Assembly (NCBI GenBank): GCA_963681505.1
Contig: OY811988.1
Location: 992,001-1,056,000, forward strand
Reading direction: 5' to 3'
Origin: Eunapius fragilis
Lineage: Eukaryota; Porifera; Demospongiae; Spongillida; Spongillidae
Length of the DNA stretch: 64,000 nt
The translations under genes and the position numbers were made by a program. Within the stretch, counting starts at the first letter, position 1, and every line of letters starts with the position of its first letter. The notes beneath the pieces are model-generated. The model did no database searches. It was not told the origin of the DNA and was given only the letters and a program-made list of their open reading frames with translations. Shown piece after piece: positions 41,294-52,349 of this stretch.

Positions 41294-42779
41294 ATGCTTT
41301 CTTCTGTAGAAAATATACCAAAGCCACCTCCATCTACTTTAAAAGATCCTGCAACATTCAAGGAATTTTTAATGGACAGTGTAGACTACTACACTTTGCG
41401 AAGTACTACTAAGTCTCCACCCCGTGGACTAGAAGTACCTCCCACTCTAGTATGTCGTGCATTTCAGCAATTCATTGCCCATTTGAAGTCTCCTAACACA
41501 CCCTCTGCCGTATTTGTATCTCTGGCTAACAAACTGGCAGCTGAGCTGAGTTTCTGTTACACGGAACTTGAAACCAATATATGTTTACGTGTGCGGAATA
41601 TTCTTACAAATATGAATTTGTGGGGAGGATGCAGTTTAGCACCTGTCCAGTTTCAGAGACAAGGTGTGGATAGTGGAAGACCTTGTGAGACAGATATTTC
41701 ATTCTGTTGTAATGGCCGTATTGACATGCACCACTGTGTGGCTACTTTAGAGTTCAAAAAGGATGTCAGTGATGCTAACAGGGAAGGCATTGGATACTTT
41801 GTCCATATGGGTGGTAATAAATGGTTCTTGATTTCGCTTTATGACTGCCACTGTGATGTGCTAGGTGCAATTCGTATTAAGAAGGATGGCAAAGATCATT
41901 TTGTCATATCTCCTCTTGCAGAGTCTGTAAATTTTTTCTTGCATCCTGATGACGAAGTTCGATGTGACCAAGTTCTGCTTGATTTTGCTAAGCTTTTAGA
42001 GGCACTTTCAGTTGGCATAGAGTGTTTGGTGGTAGGTGAATTTAGTGAGTATGCAGATACTCCTGATCTGTTTAACATATTGCCTGAAGTTAGATGTGAT
42101 GGAGAATTAGTTAAGTTTCATGAGAGGCTTGGGTCATTAGTTTTCCGAGGCGTTTGCACAACATCCAACAAGGCTGTGGTTGTGAAGTTTTATGTAAGGA
42201 AATACGGGGTGGAAGTTCACAGATTCCTTTGCACTAAAGGGTATGCACCCGATATTCACTGTCAACAAGAAGTTGGCCCCATTTGGTCTGCGTGTGTTAT
42301 GAGTTATGTACCAGGGAAATCACTTTTTCATCACCTCCAAAACAAATCTCTGACAACAGAGGCTAAAGAGTATGTCAGTCAACAGCTAAGTAATATTCGT
42401 TCTCTTTTGGAACAAGGAAGGAATGTTCATGGGGACTTGCACTCTAATAATATCATAGTGACATCAGAAAACAAGTTATTTGTTGTAGATTTTAGTTGGG
42501 CAGGAGAATCCGAAATGGTCAGCTATCCTTATTCTCTTAACATGAGTATCAACTGGCACAGTTCTGTTCAACCTGGTGCGAAAATCGTGCCCGAACATGA
42601 TGCCTATTTGATTGAGAACGTGATTACAGAATTAAATGCAGAGGATGCAGCAGCTTGTGTCACCACAACTTCACTGTGAGTTACTATTATTGTTAATCTT
42701 GAGTCTAATCTATGTTGTTTGTACTCCCCATTGCAGGATAACAAGCAGGGACATTTATCTTGAAACCTGGGAAAAGTAA
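41294..42779 (+). CDS. Putative PD-(D/E)XK nuclease fused to a protein-kinase-like domain
   Basis: Exon 1 (to 42675) and a second exon 42737-42779 joined by a GTGAGT/TTGCAG intron give about 474 residues ending ITSRDIYLETWEK. Without splicing it stops at residue 461. Residues 90-200 resemble a restriction-endonuclease fold: ETDISF (D134) and ATLEFKK (E153, K155), the D...ExK pattern. Residues 275-445 resemble a kinase: VVVKFY (K298), VEVHRF (E307), VHGDLHSNNIIV (D381, N386) and VVDFSWAGE (D399). The HGDLxxxN and DF-WAG pair recalls kinases coupled to REase-fold nucleases in Crinkler/RHS-type effectors described in oomycetes and fungi (from memory). The function here is unknown. It is intact amid decayed elements, which suggests selection or recent arrival. 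Confidence 0.65.
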
Positions 42780-43650
42780 TTATTGATATTTGTGTGTTTA
42801 AATGACGCTGAACTGTACATGTATGATGCACTATGAAATTGTATCTTTGCCAACGCTTAATTAAATGCTATCAATCAAATATTGTATATAGGATGCTATA
42901 AATATTTCTTTTGAGAGAAATAGAAATGATTATCTGTCTCATTTTATTAACACCGCATCCACGAGAATCGAATACGTTTTCGGCCTATTTTGTTGAACTC
43001 ACTTTTTTGAAAATTAGTCGGAAGGTGCATATGCCTGTTTTTGCAGTTGAACTCTCCTGAAGTTTAGCCAGTACACTCTATTGCACAGTAATTCAGGCGT
43101 CTAATTACGTATGACCGCGTATCAGGTATTTTATGAGACCAACGGGGAGTTCACGGGCATTGCAAACAAAAATGGACCTCGATCGTACTCAGACTCAAAT
43201 GTACGTAACGCACATTGAGTTGTTCATAATATCCTCTAATTGTTCTAAATGCTCACAAAGTGCCCTGATGATTCTGCTATATTTTCGTTTCCGCCAGTAA
43301 ATGATCTTTTTGGCAAAATGACTGAGACATGTTTCGTTAATCCCGTGTTCTATACAAAACTATGGTGAGATAGAAATCTCATCGTACGTATCTGCGTTTT
43401 TATAATTTTTGCAGCCCTCAGGAGGGGCACGTTTTACACGCGTACGTTTGCTGCTGGTAGCCATTCATTCTGCGACGTACTGGTAAGTGGCGCACTTCGT
43501 TTAAAGGGTGCATGTTGCGCTGCATACTGATAAATATTGCACTCGACAATGGACATAGGTATGTGTTTTCTAGTAAGGCTCTGAAACAAACAAGCCAATC
43601 AAGGTATGACACCAACACGATGAGGTTTTTTGTTTTACCCCGCGTGTCAT
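42780..43650. other. No gene recognised; one exon-like segment
   Basis: About 43415-43480 is bounded by TTTTTGCAG and GTAAGT on the plus strand and is open in one frame, but no partner exon or family is seen. Confidence 0.3.
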
Positions 43651-43825
43651 ATGCCTTGCAGGTCAATCGGTTGCCTACGGTTGTGTCACCCCAGTTGAAG
43701 AAAACTGCATTGATCTGTGAAGGTTAGCGGCTTCTTCACAGGCAGATTTTTACAGCGCCCCTCTGTGGTGGATTGCTTTCTCTTTCACACCTAGCGTCTC
43801 TTAGCAGGATTGAATAGAAGAACAT
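43651..43825. repeat. Tandem duplication, first copy, left part
   Basis: The sequence from ATGCCTTGCAGGTCAAT to GAAGAACAT is about 95% identical to 49416-49590. The remainder of this copy continues after the gypsy element at 48741-48956 and after the MITE at 49255-49415. The second copy (49416-49950) lacks both insertions. Confidence 0.85.
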
Positions 43826-43928
43826 TGTAAGGAAACCATCTCACATCAGACCAATAAATGAACAATTCTAATTACAGCACAACACCCTAAATAGTTAAGT
43901 TATTAAACTAGTATAGTCATTTCCCTAA
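43826..43928 (-). repeat. LTR (3') of the degenerate gypsy element
   Basis: Matches 48633-48740 with scattered substitutions and a small gap. Short for a gypsy LTR, which normally runs to several hundred bases. Confidence 0.85.
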
Positions 43929-43943
43929 TCCTGCCTCTCCCTT

Positions 43944-45474
43944 TTATTTTGCTTTAGGATCCCACAGGTACTTGTCACATGGTCGAGATGGAGGTCTTCT
44001 GGTTCTTTGTGGACGCTGTTCTGAGATACTTGCTGGTGGTACGTTGTTAGAACTTTGATCCACCTGATTTCTTGCCTCCCCTTCCAGGCTATGCTGAGGA
44101 CCTTGAGGCCAACCCTTGGGTAGCTCCTTCCCAGGCTCTTTCACTGTTTGATCTGAGACACTCTCAGGTTCTGGCCTTTCCTCTGCCTCTAACTGATCTT
44201 GTTGTGGTTGGTGTATTGCGTTTGGCTGATAATTGCCTTGTTGTCTGACTGAAAGATCCTGCATAGAGGGTGGGGGTTGGGAAACAGGGTCCAGGTTTTG
44301 CCTCCTTGGATGATAGACAGGTTGAGGAGTGTGTGGGTGCAGGAGCTGCTCTAGATTTTGGGACTCCGGTTCCGGTTCTGCTGCAGTTTTGGGGTGTGTG
44401 ACCTCTGCTTCCTCACTCTCTACATCAGATTCTGCCATTCTCTTCCTTAGCTGGTCGGCATGCTTCCTGCGTTCAATTCCATTAACATTCACAATGTATG
44501 ATAGTGGTCCAGTTTTCCTCATAACAAAACCTCTTTTGTATCCTTTTCCTTCTGGTCGTTCAACCCAAACTAAATCTCCTATTGAGAAGGATGAAAATTT
44601 GGCCTTAGTATCATGATATACTTTTTGCTGAGTTAAAGCTTTGTCCATGTAGTGGTTTATATCTGGTTTCAAGAGGTCCAACTTTGTTCTAATTCTTCGA
44701 CCCAGCAACAACTCAGCTGGTGAGCGGCCTGTTGACTTGTGGGGTGTGTTTCTGTAGGAAATCAAGAAACGTTGCAGTGTCAGATCTAAATCCTCACTAT
44801 GCATCCTTGTAGCTAAGAAGCGCTCCTTAAAGGTCCTCACTGCCTGTTCCGCCAGTCCATTTGTTTTTGGGTGATACTGGGTCGAACGAATGTGTGTGAT
44901 GTTATTGGCAGTGCAGAAGTCTTTAAATTCAGAGGCTATGAACTGGGGGCCATTGTCCGAGACTATGACTCGTGGCAAACCAAAACGGCAGAAAGTTTCC
45001 CGCAATGCGTTTATCGTTACTGCAGCAGTGGAAACGTGCATCGGTTTTATCTCTACCCACTTTGAAAACGCATCAATGACTACCAGCCAATACTTGCCCT
45101 CAAAGGGGCCAGCATAATCTACATGGATCCTGGACCAAGGTTCGCTTGGTGTGTTCCATGCAAAAAGTAGACTTTCCGGCTCCCGTGGACGATTCTGCTG
45201 ACAAGGGCTACACTTCTTTACATATATTTCCACTTCTTCATCGATGCATGTTAGGCCACCACACGTAAAATCTTGCAAGCGCCCTCATAGCCCATATTCC
45301 TGGGTGCCCATCATGTAAAGTGGCCAAAACAGCAGCACGTAACAGTTTTGGTATGACAATCCTTCCTTGCCAGAGCAGAATATTCTCTTCAAAAGACAAA
45401 GAATCCCTTTTCTCATAAAAGGTCATGCATTCTTGAGGTATGAGCTTCCTGTCATTTGGCCACCCTCTCTCCAT
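43944..45474 (-). pseudogene. Gypsy integrase and C-terminal region
   Basis: The zinc-binding region is split between two frames: HDGHPGIWAMRALARFYVWW then CSPCQQNRP. The catalytic core shows HVDYAGPFEGKYWLVVIDAF, IVSDNGPQFIASEF and GLAEQAVRTFKE, that is the D, D, E triad. A GPF/Y-like and Pro/Gln/Glu-rich tail follows to a stop at 43944. A frame change near 45250 separates zinc finger and core. Confidence 0.85.
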
Positions 45475-45562
45475 GAACAGAATAACCCTGAGAGTAGTGT
45501 GTCTTGTCTAATCAGTCTCTGAAGTTCCTTCTTCGATATGGGCAAGTCCCCTACCCGAATGT

Positions 45563-46907
45563 TCAGGAGTGCTCCCTATAACCAGCCTGCTCATTTGTGG
45601 ATACATCTGTAGTGCGTAACGGAAGACATGACAAGGGATCTGCCAATAAATTGTGTTTCCCCTTCACGTACTCAAGTTCATAAACATATGCACTTAGAGT
45701 GATTGCCCACCTTTGCAAACGATTAGCAGCCATTTTAGGGATTTCTTGATGTGCTCCAAGGATACGTTCCAGTGGCTTATGGTCCGTTTTGAGAATGAAT
45801 CGTCGGCCATACAAATATTGGTAGAATTTGGTGACACCAAAGATGATGGCAAGAGCTTCTTTGTCAATAACAGAGTACCTTTTCTCTCTGTCCATCAAAG
45901 TTCGCCAAGCAAAAGCCATTGGTTTCTCAACACCATCTGACAATCTATGCAATAACACTGCACCTACTCTGTTGTTGCTAGCGTCTGTCTGTTATATGGA
46001 CTAGTGGTAAAGCTTCATCATAGTGCACTAAGGTGTCGTTGGATGATAACAGCTGTTTAAGGTGCTGAAAAACTGTCGCTCTCTTTTGACCACACCAATC
46101 TTGTTGCATTCTTTGTGAGTTGATACAGAGGTGTACATAGTGACTGCAAGTTGGGTAAAAATCTGGAATAATAGTTAATAAGAGCGTAATTCCTACACAT
46201 TGGATGGTGCTGGCATCTGCTTTATGGCCAACACATGCTCTTCGGTTGGGTGAATGCCCTCTTGATCAATGCGATAATCCAAGTAAGTAACTTCTGCTTG
46301 CATAAATTTACACTTTGATTTCTTTATCCGAATGCTTGCCTGCTTCAACCTCTCTAAGATTTCCTCCAAAAGTTTCAGATGTTCTTCCTGTGATGTTCCA
46401 GCCACCAGGATGTCATCAATGTACGCAGCGGTTTTCGGTATGCCCGACAAAATTTTATCCATAGCTTTCTGAAATATGGCGGGGACAAAACTAACTCCAA
46501 ATGGCAGTTTTTTGAACTGGAAATAGCCCAGATGGGTGGCAATGATCAAGTACTTCCTAGAAGCAGGGTCCACTTCCATTTGGAGATATGCATCTGACAA
46601 GTCTAACTTGGTGAAACACTTGCTGCCACTGAGCTTTGATATAATGTCCTCAAACCTTGGTAAAGGATGGGTCAACATACACTTGTGGATTAACTGTAGC
46701 CTTAAAGTCAACGCACATCCTAATACCCCCACTACCCTTTGGGACACATACAATAGGAGATACCCATTCTATTGGTGTGGTTGCTGAATCAACATGTTCC
46801 AATACATTCTGCTCCACTAACCTATGTATCTCCTGTTCAACAGCCTTTCGCATTGGAAAAGGTAATGGGTGTGCTGAAAATAGCCTTAGAATAGCACCCT
46901 CTTTCAT
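45563..46907 (-). pseudogene. Gypsy reverse transcriptase and RNase H, frameshifted
   Basis: Frame 46907-46650 holds LPFPMRKAVEQEIHRLVEQN and PIVCVPKGSGGIRMCVDF. Frame 46680-46193 holds FTKLDLSDAYLQMEVDP, FKKLPFGVSFVPAIFQKAMD and AAYIDDILVAG (YIDD catalytic loop). RNase H (45958-45563) holds YSVIDKEALAIIFGVTKFYQ and LKTDHKPLERIL. The segment between 46190 and 45960 is out of frame with both. Confidence 0.85.
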
Positions 46908-47113
46908 GTGAACTACTGCTTATGACCAATGATTGTGCTAGGCTTCTCACTGAAGAGCTCTGAGTACTGATGAAGCAGTGCCCCCAATGGTGTAGATATG
47001 GTGTTTCCATTTGTAACTGGCGGTAATGCTGATCCTGCTTGTGGTCCCAACTTACAAATGGTGACTCCCTTGGGCATACGAATGTCAAATTCTTGACACC
47101 AGTCTAACCCAAA

Positions 47114-48610
47114 CTAAGGTTGATCATGCCGCTTCACCACCGTCACTGGTAGTTCCTTCCACTTCCCAAATGCTTGCACCTCAATAGTGGCTTCACCTAA
47201 GGTTTCGACTACCACATTTGTGTATGCCACCAGAGTGTCTGCTGATGACAGGTAAGGGGATCCAATTCGTTTCCAGATTTGTTCGCTGATGACTGACCAT
47301 GCTGCTCCTGGGTCATAAAGCATTTGCACCCTTACTCCATTTAATAACACCTTCAAACGTGCTGCCTGGCCTCTCAAAGTCCTGATTTGTACTGTGTTCA
47401 CTTCTCTATCTGCACTGTCATCCCCATCCTGCATTGACTCTGTGTACTCCTCATCATCTGGATCAAATGCTACTGCATTCACACGTCTCTGTCTTGGTAG
47501 CCCCCCCTTGGCCAAGATGAGTAACTGTTGCTCTTTTTGACTTCATGCATACCCTAGCAAAATGATTTGAGGCCCCACATAAATTGCAGATTACTCCTTG
47601 GGCTGGGCACTTTTCTCCCATCCGGTGTTTCCGGAATCCGCACCTTAGGCAGTCTCGCCCTTCTTCAAGTTTCTTAGGTGTAAAACCTGACGTATTACGC
47701 ATGTTACCACGTGCGTGTGGTGTGGTCTCTTGTCTCACTCTTCGAATGCCAGACTCTGTTCCTGTATCGTTTTTCCCCAAGGCTTGAATCTTCTGTTGCT
47801 GATTGTGCGCCTGTTCCAGAACCAATGCTGAAGCTTCAACTTCTTGAAGGGTAGCTTCATTGGTGGTGTGTAATCGAAATAGTTCTCTTTGCCAGTAATC
47901 GTCGTTAATACCAATAGCCAATTGGTCACTTAAAGGCCGGCATACACGGGTCAACTTTTGTTGAGCAACAAGTTGATTGTGCGATGAATGCAATTATATT
48001 TTCAGTAAAACATTAGTTTACTGATATTTTACAAGAAATTTACAAAAATTCATTTGTTGCTCAACAAAAGTTGACCCCGTGTATGCCGGCCTTAAGCGTT
48101 CGTCTAGAGAAGGACCAAAACCACAATTTCCAGCGATAGCGCGCAATGCAATAAGGAACTGTGATACAGTCACTCCTCTCCTTTCAACTCCGGTCCACAT
48201 CTCTATAGTTCCGCTGTCTTTGTTATAGATCGCCCCCCACCAAACTTCCTGGCTACGGGCCTTTGTCAATGTATCAACCAGTAGAGCAACACGATAATCA
48301 ATTCTGTTTTCACGACCAGCAAAGCATGTGATTAATTTCAGTTAATTACGTAATCATTATTATTGAGGGGGGGTCCGGACCCCCAGGACCCCCTCGCTGG
48401 ATCCGTTACTGAGTATTCTAAACGATTCCGGGCCCACCTTCGAAAGTAGTAGGTTTTTTCGAGCTTCCGCGGTGGCATCACCAGAAAGGAGGTTGTGGAG
48501 GGCCAGTTAAGTCTCGAAACGCTGAATGTAATATTCCCATTTTTCCTGAACTGGGTCAAAACAGTCAAATTTGAACCGTTGGACCGCATCTCTAATCTGC
48601 TCCGCGTTCA
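47114..48610 (-). pseudogene. Gypsy gag and protease, interrupted by a MITE
   Basis: Gag starts at about 48609 (MNAEQIRDAVQRFKFD) and meets a stop near 48508; it continues in pieces at 48269-48093 and 47930-47463. Two zinc knuckles are visible: CLRCGFRKHRMGEKC and CNLCGASNHFARVC. Protease follows at about 47400-47300 with MLYDPGAAWSVIS, where DPGA replaces the usual DTGA/DSGA. A Harbinger-like MITE occupies 47934-48092. A GC-rich hairpin-like insertion (GGGGGTCCGGACCCCC) lies near 48365. Confidence 0.8.
47934..48092. mobile_element. 159-bp Harbinger-like MITE inside gypsy gag
   Basis: TAA copies at 47931-47933 and 48093-48095. Termini AGGCCGGCATACACGG are exactly inverted and complementarity runs for about 40 bases (CAACTTTTGTTGAGCAACAA). 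The 3-bp target and GGC-rich end fit PIF/Harbinger. The gag reading frame is continuous on either side of the element. Confidence 0.85.
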
Positions 48611-48632
48611 TTTTCACCCTCGTCGCCAAATA

Positions 48633-48740
48633 TGTAAGGAAACCATCTCACACTGATCAGAGCGATAAATGAACAATTCTAATTACAGTACAACACCCTA
48701 AATAATTAAGTTATTAAACTAGTATAGTCATTTCCCTACA
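48633..48740 (-). repeat. LTR (5') of the degenerate gypsy element
   Basis: Begins TGTAAGGAAACC and ends TTTCCCTACA on the plus strand, followed by the AACAT target copy at 48741-48745. Confidence 0.85.
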
Positions 48741-48956
48741 AACATCGGTTTGTATAAAAGTAGTGCTGTTGGTGAATTTTTAAATTTAACCCTGTATCGA
48801 CCCTAATAGGTGACGATTCAGCTAGGCGTGCCAAGCGATCCCTATACAAAATTTAAGGCCTCTAGCTGCGTGCATGCAGGCGGCGGGATCAAGCACATCA
48901 TGAAGGAGTATTCATTATACCAGCATAGGTTATTAGACGGAATATCAATGATACCA

Positions 48957-49254
48957 CAGGGGCGGATCCAGGATTTCAGAAAAGGGGGGGTTGCTAATTA
49001 ATATTCATGAAGCGGGGGAGGGGGTCTGGGGCGGAGCCCCAGCCGCCAACGCTTTTTTATTATCTCATGCGCACAACACTACATAATACTGCCTTGCCGT
49101 TTGTTTCCTCGCAGAGCTGCAGTTGTATTACGAATTTCAGCCATCTTTACTTCGCAATAATTTTTAATTGTTACTAATGATAATTATTCATTACGGGTTT
49201 GAAAGGGGGGGTTGCAACCCCCCCAACCCCCCCCCCCTGGATCCGCCTCTGTAC
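48957..49254. mobile_element. hAT-like MITE with 5-bp target duplication
   Basis: Termini CAGGGGCGGATCCAGG and CAGAGGCGGATCCAGG are inverted with one mismatch. TACCA occurs directly before and after. No coding frame is present. The interior has CTGGGGCGGAGCCCCAG and GCCAACGCTTTTTT, the reverse complement of the module at 15835-15880. It sits in the first copy of the tandem duplication; the second copy near 49780 lacks it. Confidence 0.8.
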
Positions 49255-49415
49255 CAGGTAGAGCAGATCGTTCAGCATGCGTGTGTTTTATTAGTGCTCT
49301 ATTTGGCTAGGCATATGTAGCCTGGGTGGAAGAGGCTTCTGCCATGATCTCTTCAATTGGCTCTACTTGTAACATCGCTCTGTACATGCATATATGTAAA
49401 AGGTTATTAAAATTT

Positions 49416-49950
49416 ATATGCCTTGCAGGTCAATTGGTTGCCTACAGTTGTGTCACCCCAGTTGAGGAAAACTGCATTGATCCGTGAAGGTTAGCGGCTT
49501 CTTCACAGGCAGATTTTTACAGCGCCCCTCTGCGGTGGATTGCTTTTTCTTTCACACCTAGCGTCTCTTAGCAGGAATGAATAAAAGAACATCGATAAAG
49601 AGGAGGTTTGTATAAAAGGTAGTGCTGTTGGTGAATTTTAAATTTTAACCTGTATCGACCTAATAGGTGACGATTCAGCTAGGCGTGCCAAGCAATCCCT
49701 ACGTATACAAAAGCCTCTCTAGCTGCGTGCATGCAGGCAGCGGGATCAAGTACATCATGAAGTAGTATTCTTTATACCAGGTAGAGCAGATCGTTCAGCA
49801 TCCATGTGTTTCATTAGTGCTCTATTTGGCTAGGCATATGTAGCCTGGGTGGAAGAGGCTTCTGCCATGATCTCTTCAATTGGCTCTACTTGTAACATCG
49901 CTATATTCCCCTCTGTATATGCATATATGTAAAAGGTTATTAAAATTTAT
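49416..49950. repeat. Tandem duplication, second copy (no insertions)
   Basis: About 535 bp. It matches 43651-43825, 48741-48925 and 49255-49415 in that order at high identity. It has AGAACATCG where the first copy carries the gypsy element and TTTATACCAGGTAGAGC where the first copy carries the MITE. No coding content is recognised. Confidence 0.85.
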
Positions 49951-50087
49951 TTCAAAGAAACTGCTTGGCAAATTTATTAATGCATGTTACTACTGGGAAC
50001 GATTCATTATCGTAATATAACGTAGTCTTGCGGATATTGCTCACGTACTCACGCGCAAGCACACGGATGAAGATTACGACCGTAATC

Positions 50088-50300
50088 ACTGTGTAAAAAG
50101 GGTTGTTATACTCGCCTGTATATCATTGTTATACAAGTAGTTATACAGCATTTGTTATCACATTGCGTATAATTGTGTATAACTGTGGTAGTATGTAATA
50201 ATTACAAAACCGCAGTGTAAAAAGGGTTGTTATACTCGCCTGTATATCATTGTTATACAAGTAACTGTTATACACATTGTGTATAACTGTATACATGTGA
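50088..50300. repeat. 125-bp spaced direct repeat, two copies
   Basis: GTGTAAAAAGGGTTGTTATA followed by CTCGCCTGTATATCATTG occurs at 50091 and 50216. TTATACAAGTA and GTATAACTG words recur between. No gene is recognised nearby. Confidence 0.85.
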
Positions 50301-50481
50301 TGCTAAATCATTGCGAGGGCGTAATTCGTTGTTAATTGAGCTATTGGCCATTAATAATGGGCCATTAAATTTAAATTTAAAAAGAAAGACCTTATTCGAC
50401 CGCTAATATGAATATATTCTTGTGTGACATGCATGTGACATATATTGGAAAGGCGTCGCCGTTAATGAGATACACGAATAT

Positions 50482-51046
50482 GTCGGATTCGTTAAAGCAG
50501 CTTGATACGGTGGGAAAGTTACGCTATAAAGAGAAGCTTGGTATGCTAGGGGTAACCACGGACCCATACAGACTTCAAAAGATGTTTGGCCGGCCCACAA
50601 AGTGTTTTCTTCGAGGCATGTCACAAGGGCTGCGTAAATAATGACAGCTCAAACTCCGCAATTGAGGCGCAGAATCTCAACAACCCTACCCCGTGTTAAC
50701 ATGCTTTATATCTCAATACACCCACCAGACACCACTACACGTGGATTCTGCTTGGCGCTACCGTTGCGCGTTCTATCTTAACACAAAATGGTTTACAGTA
50801 GAAGTCATTAAATTGCCTTGTCTTGATTATGTTATAAATGGCAAAAAACGAGGTGAAGTCAAATCAGTCCTATTACATCCACGATATGATAGAGAGCTTA
50901 TTTATGTCGCTGACGTTCTTTTTTACCCTTTACACGGAGGGCCAAATGGATTACAAGATTGTTTTCAATACTGGAGCGGCAAACTAAAACCTCGCACCAC
51001 GCGGATCACCAGATCCATAGAAAAGAACGGAACCAACCTTGTATGA
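50482..51046 (+). other. Possible exon(s) of an unrecognised gene
   Basis: From ATG 50482: SDSLKQLDTVGKLRYKEKLG and LGVTTDPY, followed by a low-quality frame to 50641. I faintly recall similar first exons (…KRYRDKL…GLDPY) in uncharacterised invertebrate genes. A second frame (50693-51046) reads DYVINGKKRGEVKSVLLHPR and HGGPNGLQDCFQYWSGKLKP. Splice junctions linking them are not clear, and neither is named. Confidence 0.3.
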
Positions 51047-51059
51047 ACGTTTTTGGCCT

Positions 51060-51900
51060 TGAAAAGTGATCGCTGATAGTTCCTGAACTCACTCGCCTTA
51101 TGAGAACGTCTTGTCGCGCGTGATCTAATTGAACCAATATTGGGACGAGCGTGTGACATTTATATATTCATATTGCAGTCGAATAAGGTCTATACGTGTT
51201 CCGAAGTGTCAAATAAAGAAATCGCGGAAGAAAAGCGTATATCTGGTTGGTCGGAGTTCTGGCTAAAATGTATGTATACACATACTAGCTTAGTTTATGA
51301 ATTAAGCACATTTGAATTTGAATCGTCTACCGGTACTTGTATACAGTTTCAGTGATGATATGTGTGAAGCCAAAAAGCCCCAAGTTGTGTAGACGTCGCG
51401 TTGGATGGAGTGACCACTGCAAGGTAAGCGAATGTAGTTTTGTAATATTTCTGGGTTGTACCATGTATATAGATAATTTATGGTTGTCATACATGCTATT
51501 ATAATCAATTTTTAAAAGTCACCTTTTGAAATGGGCTGATGGCAACCATGCAGCTCAGTATACACGCCCAGGGTCAGGCTACATTCTGCATATGTGTGTG
51601 ATTGTGTGTGTGTGTACACATGTGTGTGTAATAGTAACATGTATGATATGTGTGTGCATTTGGTACATGTGTGTGCGTGTGTGTTTGTTGTGTGCATGTA
51701 TGCGATACATGTGTATGTGAGCATGTATATGTTTACATGTTCAACGTGTGTATATTCACTGATTCAATGTTCCTGTTACATTGGTCATGATGTAATCTGT
51801 GCATCAGGCATGCAGGATCGGTGCTCTGGGTACATTGCATGTATATGTGTGTTCTGAGTTATTGGTGAGACAAGCGTATGCCTTTGACAGTCTGATAGAC
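51060..51900. other. No gene recognised
   Basis: TG/CA-rich stretches at 51590-51760 give Cys/Val and His/Thr frames by chance. Confidence 0.35.
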
Positions 51901-51924
51901 ATGAACAATGGTCTCCTTGATAAT

Positions 51925-52345
51925 AATGTGCTCACCTCATGCTGTCATGTGCTCACCTCATACTGTCATCATGTGCTCACCTCATGCTGTCATCATGTGC
52001 TATCCTCATGCTGTCATCGTGTGCTAACCTCATGCTGTCATCATGTGCTCACCTCATGCTGACATGTGCTACCCTCATGTTGTCATCATGTGCTAACCTC
52101 ATGCTGTCATCATGTGCTAACCTCATGCTGTCATGTGCTCATCTCATGCTGTCATCATGCGCTCACCTCATGCTGTCATGTGCTCACCTCATGGTGTCAT
52201 CATGTGCTCACCTCATGCTGTCATCATGTGCTCACCTCATGCTGTCATCATGTGCTCACCTCATGTTGTCATCAAGTGCTAACCTCATGCTATCATGTGC
52301 TCACCTCATACTGTCATGTGCTCACCTCATACTGTCATCAGGTGA
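51925..52345. repeat. 24-bp minisatellite, about 18 copies
   Basis: Units contain ATGTGCTCACCTCATGCTGT followed by CATC; some lack a CAT triplet (21 bp) and some read CTAACC for CTCACC. All unit lengths are multiples of three, so the frames stay open. Confidence 0.93.
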
Positions 52346-52349
52346 CTGA

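Larger units (their letters stand above)
43826..48740 (-). mobile_element. Degenerate Ty3/gypsy LTR retrotransposon with very short LTRs
   Basis: Target copies AACAT at 43821-43825 and 48741-48745. LTRs of about 105 bp (43826-43928; 48633-48740) begin TGTAAGGAAACCATCTCACA; the right one ends CCCTACA. They differ at many sites, so the insertion is old. Immediately inside the 5' LTR (minus strand) is TTTGGCGACGAGGGTG, a plausible primer-binding site. Coding order gag, protease, reverse transcriptase, RNase H, integrase is typical of Ty3/gypsy. Frameshifts and a MITE in gag make it inactive. The paralogous empty site at about 49585 (AGAACATCG) confirms the insertion point. Confidence 0.9.

Noticed and set aside
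44329-45117. Several plus-strand frames
   Set aside because: Shadows of the gypsy integrase on the minus strand.
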